Positions 43,202 through 49,635 of a stretch of DNA of 49,635 nt are shown here, piece by piece; positions within the stretch are counted from its first letter, which is position 1, and each line of letters begins with the position of its first letter. The notes beneath the pieces are model-generated. The model made no database searches, had not been told where the DNA came from, and saw only the letters and a program-made list of their open reading frames with translations. The stretch lies in NCBI GenBank assembly GCA_947384955.1, contig CANDJC010000020.1:1-49635 (forward strand), in the 5' to 3' direction. Position numbers and translations under genes: made by a program. The DNA comes from an uncultured Eubacterium sp. GTDB taxonomy: Bacteria; Bacillota; Clostridia; Lachnospirales; Lachnospiraceae.

Positions 43202-43334
43202 GTGAATTACCTTTGCCTTTCTTTATTATATATGTTATTACCGTTAAAATGAAGCTTATGCAAATCCGGATGCTGCTGACTGGATTTTGTTTTCCTGATT
43301 ATAACATAAATCCGGGAGCATGGAAACAGGGCAG

Positions 43335-43396
43335 GTAACTGCTGATTGACATACTTGGTGAATCTGCTAGAATAAATATATGTAAAAAGGATGGAG
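43335..43396. repeat. 62-bp direct repeat, left copy, containing a promoter
   Basis: Identical to 44251-44312 at 61 of 62 positions (G/A difference in CTTGGTG / CTTAGTG). It contains TTGACA (43346-43351), 16 bases, TAGAAT (43368-43373), and ends in AAAAAGGATGGAG, a ribosome binding site. It drives the 77-residue gene. Confidence 0.93.
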
Positions 43397-43404
43397 GGAG
43401 TAAT

Positions 43405-43638
43405 ATGAATGGAGAACTGATATCCTGGGAAGAGATGATACGCCGTTATCCGGACAAACATGTATTTGTTCAAAATTATATAGCTGATGGTCCGAATATC
43501 AGATGCGGAATAGTAGCTGAGGCAGTTAGTTCGGATGAATATGATGCTGCATTAATTCGCTGGTATAAAAGTGGTAAAGATTATATTCATGGATTTACAG
43601 GTGAGTCGTCGAGGATGATTTTACCGCTCTGGAGGTAA
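43405..43638 (+). CDS. Small protein of unknown function, first gene of the direct-repeat cassette
   Basis: A 77-residue protein starting behind GGAGGGAGTAAT. I do not recognise a family. It opens 'ELISWEEMIRRYPDKHVFVQNY', has 'GIVAEAVSSDEYDAALIRWYKSG', and ends 'MILPLWR'. The downstream retropepsin-like gene's ribosome binding site (GGAGG) lies within its last codons and its start follows 5 bases after the stop. The two are thus coupled, like many small two-gene modules. AT-rich composition suggests transfer. Confidence 0.68.
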   Translation: MNGELISWEEMIRRYPDKHVFVQNYIADGPNIRCGIVAEAVSSDEYDAALIRWYKSGKDYIHGFTGESSRMILPLWR

Positions 43639-43643
43639 GAAAA

Positions 43644-44171
43644 GTGGTATTAGATGTGCTGGAGAAACGGGAACTGATTATTTTCAGGGCAAATGAGAAA
43701 GGCTTTAATTGTTTATTAGATACAGGAGCAGCATTTCCAATCTGGTGCAGAAAATTAGGTGTGTTAGAAGCGTATTATCCTGATATAAGAAAGACAGATG
43801 ATGTTTTGCCGCTGTCAGGATTTGGTGGAAAAGGTGAAATTGCGCCTATTGTACGTCTGCCGGTTTTTTGTATCACGAATGGAAGCAGTTCAGTTATATT
43901 TGAAAAATTTCCTATCGCTTTATCAATGAAAGTACGAAGTGATGATTTTGAATGTATACTTCCGGCTTTTATATTTAAAGATGCATGTATTGAGATGTGT
44001 TATAAGGATGGAAAAATTAGAAATCTGCAAATTAACTGTATAGTAAATAGAGCAATAGGCTGTGGGATAGAATACAATATGAAAGAAAATGAATTCACAA
44101 AAGAACGGGAAGTAGAAACTTTCGGTAAATATCATGTAGCGAAAAAAATGCACTGTTTTATACAGGACTGA
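43644..44171 (+). CDS. Retropepsin-like (aspartyl protease fold) protein
   Basis: A 175-residue protein starting at GTG 43644 behind GGAGG. Its core 'NEKGFNCLLDTGAAFPIWC' has the DTGA motif (Asp26-Gly28) of retropepsin-like aspartic proteases preceded by a hydrophobic strand. Later 'LPLSGFGGKGEIAPIVRLPVFCI' fits the flap and following strands, and 'SMKVRSDDFECILPAFIFKD' the second hydrophobic strand region. A single-domain protein like this must dimerise to be active. It is the second gene of the cassette between the 62-bp repeats. The target, possibly the partner protein, is unknown. Confidence 0.65.
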   Translation: MVLDVLEKRELIIFRANEKGFNCLLDTGAAFPIWCRKLGVLEAYYPDIRKTDDVLPLSGFGGKGEIAPIVRLPVFCITNGSSSVIFEKFPIALSMKVRSDDFECILPAFIFKDACIEMCYKDGKIRNLQINCIVNRAIGCGIEYNMKENEFTKEREVETFGKYHVAKKMHCFIQD

Positions 44172-44250
44172 TTTAGGAGGGAAAACAGTGTATCTTCTGC
44201 TATCAGGCATCTGCTGAGCCCAAATATCCGCCTTGCCTGAACTGTTATTT

Positions 44251-44312
44251 GTAACTGCTGATTGACATACTTAGTGAATCTGCTAGAATAAATATATGTA
44301 AAAAGGATGGAG
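44251..44312. repeat. 62-bp direct repeat, right copy, containing a promoter
   Basis: Second copy of the repeat at 43335-43396, with TTGACA (44262-44267), 16 bases and TAGAAT (44284-44289). It drives the interrupted AAA-ATPase gene. The cassette of two small genes lies exactly between the copies. Confidence 0.93.
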
Positions 44313-44365
44313 AGCGGGCCCGGAAAATTCAGTCTGGGAAAATGGCATGGAGGGGAAACCGGGGT

Positions 44366-46078
44366 ATGGCGAGGACAGTAAGCATTGGAAATCAGGACTT
44401 TCAGGCAATCAGAAAAAACGATTATTTTTATATTGACAAAACCCGTTTTATCCGGGAATGGTGGGAAAGCGGAGACAGCGTTACGCTGATTACAAGACCC
44501 AGGCGCTTCGGAAAAACTTTGAATCTGAGCATGCTGGAACAGTTTTTTTCGGTTGATTACAAAGACAGAGGGGAGCTGTTTGAAGGCCTGGACATATGGT
44601 AGGAGGAGAAATACCGTAAAATGCAGGGAATATGGCCGGTGATATCACTCAGCTTTGCGAAAGTAAAAGAGGTTTCCAGCGAAAATGCCAAAAAGAAGAT
44701 ATGCCAGATTCTCACAAACCTGTATAATCAGTATGATTTTTTATTAGACAGCGGTGTGCTGAATGAAAAAGAGAAGGAATACTATGGAAAAGTATCGTCT
44801 GAAATGGAAGACTATATTGCGTCAGATTCCCTGAATGCGCTGTCGAATTTTCTAATGCGGTTTTATGGAAAAAAAGTGATTATCCTTCTGGATGAATACG
44901 ATACGCCCATGCAGGAGGCTTTTGTGGACGGGTACTGGAAAGAAATGACGGCCTTTATCCGAAATCTTTTTAATGCCACATTTAAAACAAATCCTTATCT
45001 GGAGCGGGCTGTTATGACAGGTATTACAAGAGTCAGCAAGGAATCGGTCTTTTCGGATTTGAATAATCTTGAGGCAGTGACAACTACTTCTGACAAATAT
45101 GCGGATTGTTTTGGATTTACGCAGGAAGAGGTGTCCGCAGCGCTTGAGGAACAGGGACTGACAGAGAAAAGGCGTCAGGTGAAAGAATGGTATGACGGAT
45201 TTGTGTTCGGACAGAGGAAGGATATTTATAATCCGTGGTCTATTATCAATTATCTGGATAAAAAAAAGGCAGGAGTGTACTGGGCAAATACCAGTGCAAA
45301 CAGTCTGGTGGAAAAACTGCTCAGAGAGGGAAAACCGAGTGTAAAACAGGCATTTGAAGAACTGCTCAGCGGCGGGGTGCTTTGCGTGGAAATGGACGAG
45401 CAGATTGTGTATGACCAGCTTTTTAAGGTGAAAAATGCCATCTGGAGCCTTCTGCTTGCCTGCGGATATTTGAAAGTGGCAGGCACGGTGTTTGTGGAAA
45501 GCACAGGAAGACTGTATTATCATCTGGCACTGACGAATAAGGAAGTGCGGATTATGTTTGAGAAAATGGCAGGCGACTGGTTTTCCGGGAATGATAATTA
45601 TCATGATTTTATCCGTGCATTACTGACAGATGACCTGAAAGCAATGAATATTTATATGAACAGGGTTACGTCGGAGATGTTCAGTTTCTTTGACGTCGGC
45701 GGGAGTTCGCCGGGAGCGGGAAAAGAACCGGAACGGTTTTACCATGGATTCGTTCTGGGGCTTATGGTGGAATTATCTGACCGGTACCGTATCTCTTCGA
45801 ACCGGGAAAGCGGTTTTGGCAGGTACGATGTGATGATGGAACCAAAAACTGGAGAGGGAGAGACACTGCCGGTGTCTGAGCGGGATGCTGTTATTATCGA
45901 ATTCAAAGTACAGGATACAGATGAAAAGGAACTTGCCGATACAGTAAAAGAGGCCCTTCGCCAGATTGAGGAGAAAAATTATCAGGCAGATTTAACAGCA
46001 AAAGGAATTCCCGAAACAAGGATTCGCAAATACGGGTTTGCTTTCTGCGGGAAAAAGGTGCTGATAGGCAGGGCGTAA
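44366..46078 (+). pseudogene. AAA-ATPase-like/PD-(D/E)XK protein gene interrupted by one in-frame TAG
   Basis: The two open parts (to 44602 and from 44603) are in the same frame and together give a full 570-residue AAA-ATPase-like protein with a C-terminal PDDEXK_9-type domain. The first part has 'QDFQAIRKNDYFYIDKTRFI' and Walker A 'RPRRFGKTLNLSMLEQF' and ends 'LFEGLDIW'. Codon 79 is TAG, followed by EEKYRKMQG and the rest of the protein ('KVIILLDEYDTPMQEAF' as Walker B, 'RAVMTGITRVSKESVFSDLNN', and 'DAVIIEFKVQ' near the C-terminus). A single change (for example GAG to TAG) explains it. Translation could restart at ATG 44621 but would lack the P-loop. It is a pseudogene unless the TAG is read through. 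Confidence 0.83.
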
Positions 46079-46143
46079 GGCGGACCTGGCAAAATCCGCC
46101 TGGTGCCCCTGCTGGAATAGTTTATGCGGCTGCCGGGCTGTTT

Positions 46144-48147
46144 TTAAGACATCCGCCCGCTGTACAGCTGCGCTTTCATAATCAGGTAAGCGGCAGTATA
46201 ATAAAAAAGATAAACAAGCGCCATCACCAGTGCCGTCATTCCTGCGATGGCGTATATTTCGCCTGTCAGCCTTTCAAATCCGCCAAGCCTTGCTGCCTTT
46301 GCGCACAGCAGCGCTGCGGGAATGCTGGTCAGTATTGAAAAGATAAAAGGCACCAGGAAGAAACTGAACGTCTGGCGAAACAGTGTCTGGTTCTGCGCCC
46401 GCTTTTCCAGCCCAATCTGAAATAAAATCCAGTACCGTTTTTTATCCTCGGAAATTCCCGACAAAGTCTTAAGAGCCAGAATGGCCATAGCCATAAACAG
46501 AAAAACCGATGCCGCAAACAGCGTTCCGGTGGTCAGAACTGCCGCTGTGCCGTTTTTCTGCATCCGCCCGTATTCCCGGATGGTGAAATCACATCGTTCG
46601 TAATACCGCTCCGTTTCCGGAGCACCCTCCTTATAAAAAGCTTCCTTATTATGATAGGATAAATCCTTTTTCAGGCTTACAGCGTCATAGGCCTGATTTT
46701 TCAGGGAATAAGCGGTATATTCGGTCTGTATTTCCATTCCGGCCGCTGCCTTATCTGGGATAACGGCGAGAAAATAGACATAATGAAAACGCGGGCAGTC
46801 AGTCTGTGTACCCTGATAGTGAAGGGTGTGCCCGTTTCGGCTTATGACAGCGTCTTCCCAGTGAAACTGTGCTGCCTGCGGGCTGTTTGCAATAATAATA
46901 AATTCATCATTTAATGAAACCGTTTCTTTGCCAAGCGCTGTCATAATGGCATTAAAATCACTTTCGCGGATATAGCTGTCGGTCAGGCCGCCGTAGCCTT
47001 CCCCGGACCATTTCGTAAAAGAATGCAGCTGGCTGCTTTTGGAAGTATAAATCGTAAAAGGCAGCTTTGCACGGACAGGGACATAAGATGAAATAATCTG
47101 TTCCGCTTTCGAAAGGGGAATTCCTTCGCCTGCCTGCGGACCGGATTCCTGGCGGTCACTGCAGTATAAAATATCAAAAGGATAATTCTGATTTAAGGAA
47201 GCATTTTCAACGGTCTTCTGAAAAAAAGAAACCTGAATGCCTATGACCGCGAAAGTCAGCAGCACAGCCAGAAATCCGTTTAAAACCGAATTTTTCTTCA
47301 AAGCGCCGGACAGCTGGCGCAGTACAAACGTATTTGTTCCGCGGCTGCAAAAATGCTTCTGCGCAAGCATCAGATACACAAAGCTTCTCGACAGTCCGAT
47401 GTGAAACAAAACGACGCCGGCGGCAGCGGCGAGCATCAGATGAGTCAGGCTTTCAGAGGATGCCCCGTTTAATACAATGGCTTCGAGTTCCTGATTCAGC
47501 AAAAAGCAGCAGCCTGTGATGAACGAAAGTGCGGCTATCGAGAGGAACAGCCAGAACACGGGATGCCTGACGGGCGTTTCCGGCTGGCTTTTGATGTGCA
47601 GCAGCTCATAAATACCGGCTTTTTTTAAATAGCAGGCAGAAGTTACCGAAGAAAGCAGAAACATTCCGCCGACGAGCACGGCAGTAAACAGCAGTCCCTG
47701 AACCGAATAGGCGCTGAGGGTAAATTCCATTTCCAGGATGTGCATGATAACGGCCATCAGTCCCTGATAGAGAAAGATTCCGAAAAATATGCCGATACCG
47801 AGAGCCAGAATGCAGATAAACATCGTTTCTGCCGTAAACAGAATCAGGATATGTGTCCGGGACATTCCAAGCATCAGGTACATGCCAAACTCCCGCCTGC
47901 GCAGCTTTAGCATAAAAGAAGTGCCGTAACTAAGCACAAAGGCTGCAATCAGGCAGATAAATACAACAGCGCCTGTAAGAGCGGGCTTTAAATCTTCTGC
48001 GGTCTGCAGACATCTTTTCATCTGTTCCCCGAAAATAACATGGCTGACAGCAAACAGCAGGGAGACTGTCAGAGAAACCGTCATAAAATAAATCAGGTAA
48101 CTGCCGGCCTGGCGTTTTACATTTCCTGCAGCAAGCTTAAATAACAT
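46144..48147 (-). CDS. ABC transporter permease, FtsX/BceB-type
   Basis: A 667-residue protein; ATG 48147 lies 7 bases behind AGGAGG (an upstream in-frame GTG at 48156 overlaps that site). About ten membrane helices are arranged as in BceB-type permeases: one at the start ('YLIYFMTVSLTVSLLFAVSHVIF'), then a cluster ('VVFICLIAAFVLSYGTSFML', 'REFGMYLMLGMSRTHILILF'). A large extracellular domain (about 320-530) follows, with a final FtsX-like group ('RYWILFQIGLEKRAQNQTLFRQTFSFFLVPFIF'). It is paired with the ATPase gene, whose end it overlaps by 11 bases. These pairs usually detoxify antimicrobial peptides; no dedicated sensor kinase is adjacent. Confidence 0.88.
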   Translation of the reverse strand: MLFKLAAGNVKRQAGSYLIYFMTVSLTVSLLFAVSHVIFGEQMKRCLQTAEDLKPALTGAVVFICLIAAFVLSYGTSFMLKLRRREFGMYLMLGMSRTHILILFTAETMFICILALGIGIFFGIFLYQGLMAVIMHILEMEFTLSAYSVQGLLFTAVLVGGMFLLSSVTSACYLKKAGIYELLHIKSQPETPVRHPVFWLFLSIAALSFITGCCFLLNQELEAIVLNGASSESLTHLMLAAAAGVVLFHIGLSRSFVYLMLAQKHFCSRGTNTFVLRQLSGALKKNSVLNGFLAVLLTFAVIGIQVSFFQKTVENASLNQNYPFDILYCSDRQESGPQAGEGIPLSKAEQIISSYVPVRAKLPFTIYTSKSSQLHSFTKWSGEGYGGLTDSYIRESDFNAIMTALGKETVSLNDEFIIIANSPQAAQFHWEDAVISRNGHTLHYQGTQTDCPRFHYVYFLAVIPDKAAAGMEIQTEYTAYSLKNQAYDAVSLKKDLSYHNKEAFYKEGAPETERYYERCDFTIREYGRMQKNGTAAVLTTGTLFAASVFLFMAMAILALKTLSGISEDKKRYWILFQIGLEKRAQNQTLFRQTFSFFLVPFIFSILTSIPAALLCAKAARLGGFERLTGEIYAIAGMTALVMALVYLFYYTAAYLIMKAQLYSGRMS

Positions 48148-48892
48148 CGGTTTCACCTCCTAAAGATGCATTAACGGATACAATTTCCCGGTATAATTCT
48201 CTGCGGGTTCTGCTTCCGCGGCAGGTTTCGCTGAAGATTTTCCCGTCTTTTAGAAACAGAATGCGCTCTGCATAAGCCGCCGCTGCCGCATCATGAGTCA
48301 CCATAAGTATGGAAGAATGAAAGGACTGGTTCAGGCTGGCAAACGTTTCCATCAGTGTCCTGGAATTTTTAGAATCCAAAGCCCCTGTCGGTTCATCCGC
48401 CAGAATCAGCGCCGGATTCGTAATCACCGCTCTTGCGCAGGCTGCCCGCTGCTGCCCGCCGGATAATTCATGGGGGAATTTTGAAAGCTGGTCTTCGATG
48501 TGCAGAGCCTTTGCAGTCTGTTCCAGCTTCTTTTTTGTTTCCTTTAGCGGTGTCTTTTTCAGATTCAGCGGGAGAACGATGTTCTCGGCAATCGTTAACG
48601 TATCTAATAGGTTGTATTCCTGGAAAATAAATCCAAGCTCGTCTCTTCGGAAAGCCGCAAGTTCTCTTTCCTTCATCTTAGACAGATGCCTGCCACGGAT
48701 GCAGATATCGCCGGAACTGACGCGGTCAATGGTGGCAATGACATTTAAAAGAGTGCTTTTCCCGGAACCGGACGGACCCATGATAGTGATGAATTCTCCT
48801 TCCTGCACATGAAAAGAAATGCCGCTGAGCGCTTTTGTAACAACTGACGGGCTGCCGTAATATTTTATGACGTCGTTTACCTGTAAAATCAT
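48137..48892 (-). CDS. ABC transporter ATP-binding protein, BceA/LolD-type
   Basis: A 251-residue ATPase with Walker A 'GPSGSGKSTLLNV', Q-loop 'FIFQEYNLLDTLTI', signature 'ELSGGQQRAACARA', Walker B 'LILADEPTGALD' and H-loop 'MVTHDAAAA'. It starts behind GGAGGCAGAAA and its end overlaps the permease start, so the two form one unit. Confidence 0.95.
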   Translation of the reverse strand: MILQVNDVIKYYGSPSVVTKALSGISFHVQEGEFITIMGPSGSGKSTLLNVIATIDRVSSGDICIRGRHLSKMKERELAAFRRDELGFIFQEYNLLDTLTIAENIVLPLNLKKTPLKETKKKLEQTAKALHIEDQLSKFPHELSGGQQRAACARAVITNPALILADEPTGALDSKNSRTLMETFASLNQSFHSSILMVTHDAAAAAYAERILFLKDGKIFSETCRGSRTRRELYREIVSVNASLGGETDVI

Positions 48893-49090
48893 TTTCTGCC
48901 TCCATTTGTTTTGATTTGATGCAGGACAATGCCGGTGCTGATGCTGCTGCCCGGAGAGGGGCGGGCTGCGGGGATTGTCTGTTCTGGATTATCATAGCAT
49001 AGAAAAGGGGGATTTTTCTAACACAGGGGGGATATTTTCTTACATTTTTGTAAGGGATGGATTGGAGAATGCCGGGGGGAGGTGGCTTCG

Positions 49091-49341
49091 CGGACGCCGG
49101 GAGCGGGGATTTGCACGGTCTTCCTGCGGCGGTTCCAGAATGTTAAGAATCCCTAGGCATTCTGCATTTACGCTGTGGCTGCGGACGGTCGCGGCACCTA
49201 GTTCGCCCTGGCTTACAGCCAGCAGCTAAAGGTGCCGCTTCGGCTTCGCCGCCTGGGTTTTGAGCAGAATGCCAAGGGATTCTAAACATTCTTCCAATGC
49301 CGCAGGAAGACCGTGCAAATCCCCGCTCCCGGCTGTTTTTT
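49091..49341 (+). repeat. Palindromic element copy C
   Basis: Outer arms 49096-49130 and 49299-49333 are perfectly complementary over 35 bp. Their sequence differs from both copies A and B, sharing only GCCGGG and short patches. The core closely matches A (AGAATGTTAAGAATCCCT, GCGGCACCT / AGGTGCCGC, CTTCGGCTTCGCCGCC, AGGGATTCTAAACATTCT). The spacer to copy D (49342-49502) contains another imperfect inverted repeat, GCGAGGATGTTTT near 49376 against AAAACATCTCCGC at 49472-49484. Confidence 0.93.
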
Positions 49342-49502
49342 GGAAGGATTTACGTATGTATGAGAAGTTCTGCGGCGAGGATGTTTTTTTGGAAGCCATT
49401 ACATAAAAAATTCTGCGAAATATCTGTTTTCTGGCGGCAGTTTACAGTCTGACTGCCATCGAAGCTTCACCAAAACATCTCCGCTTTTCACGTAAATTCT
49501 AC

Positions 49503-49635
49503 GAAAACCAGCCGGGTGACGGGAAGATGCACCGGCTTCCTGCGACATTGGAGGAATGTTTAGAATCCCTTAGCATTCTGCCCGAAAACCAGGCGGCGAA
49601 GCCGAAGCGGCACCCGTAGCTGCTGGCTGCAGGCC
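49503..49635 (-). repeat. Palindromic element copy D (inverted, cut by the window end)
   Basis: Begins GAAAACCAGCCGGG as copy B does, followed by a fourth arm sequence, then the conserved AGAATGTTTAGAATCCCTT-type stem (given here on the plus strand), the GGCGGCGAAGCCGAAG hairpin and GCGGCACC. The second arm lies outside the window, so its pairing cannot be tested here. Confidence 0.85.

Noticed and set aside
46079-46100. GGCGGA/TCCGCC hairpin as a terminator after the AAA-ATPase gene
   Set aside because: The stem is only six base pairs and there is no T-tract in either direction.

Overview
The window looks like a chromosomal segment of a gut-type Clostridia bacterium, most likely a member of the Lachnospiraceae. 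This is inferred from mid-range base composition, strong AGGAGG-like ribosome binding sites, Gram-positive architectures (BceAB-type ABC exporter, OmpR/HisKA two-component system with PepSY proteins, lipobox proteins) and a glycan-degrading gene set. No rRNA, tRNA or CRISPR array was recognised.

Layout. 1-966 is a truncated RCC1-like surface protein gene. 1376-3958 is a secreted GH43 arabinanase-like enzyme. 4072-5302 is an AT-rich three-gene operon on the minus strand: an ADP-ribosyltransferase-like protein, a 78-residue protein and a SecB-like chaperone. This matches a toxin-antitoxin-chaperone module of the CmdTAC kind. 5399-13110 is a mannoside locus: a LacI-type regulator diverges from a GH130 phosphorylase, a GH38 alpha-mannosidase and an unusual fusion of a ROK sugar kinase with mannose-6-phosphate isomerase, which together would take mannosides to fructose-6-phosphate. 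13232-17748 (minus) holds an amino-acid racemase homologue, an M20 peptidase and two small membrane proteins, split by a 0.9 kb repeat block. 18033-20683 holds an integrase-like protein without the usual catalytic residues, a RhuM-family protein and a Uma2-fold nuclease homologue. 20910-24898 holds an ECF sigma/anti-sigma pair, an NCS1 permease and a DUF917 protein.

25201-38975 is mixed: a 5'-truncated MBOAT gene with its SGNH partner, a signal peptidase II homologue, a MATE exporter, an HD-domain hydrolase with a small overlapping partner, phosphoglycerate mutase gpmI, an AAA/PD-(D/E)XK protein, a cardiolipin synthase, a histidine phosphatase and a 3'-truncated adenylation domain. 39181-43201 (minus) is a two-component system followed by two PepSY proteins. 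43335-46078 is a small cassette (77-residue protein plus retropepsin-like protein) bracketed by a 62-bp direct repeat that carries a promoter, followed by an AAA-ATPase gene with one in-frame TAG. 46144-48892 (minus) is an ABC ATPase/FtsX-type permease pair.

The most unexplained signal is a family of about 250-bp palindromic elements (15491-15742, 16077-16328, 49091-49341, and 49503 to the window end). They share a nearly invariant core. Their 35-bp outer arms differ in sequence from copy to copy, yet the two arms of each complete copy remain complementary (34/35, 35/35 and 35/35 pairs). The copies occur as inverted pairs. This points to selection for, or a copying mechanism acting on, a long hairpin: a structured RNA or a hairpin-type mobile DNA element.
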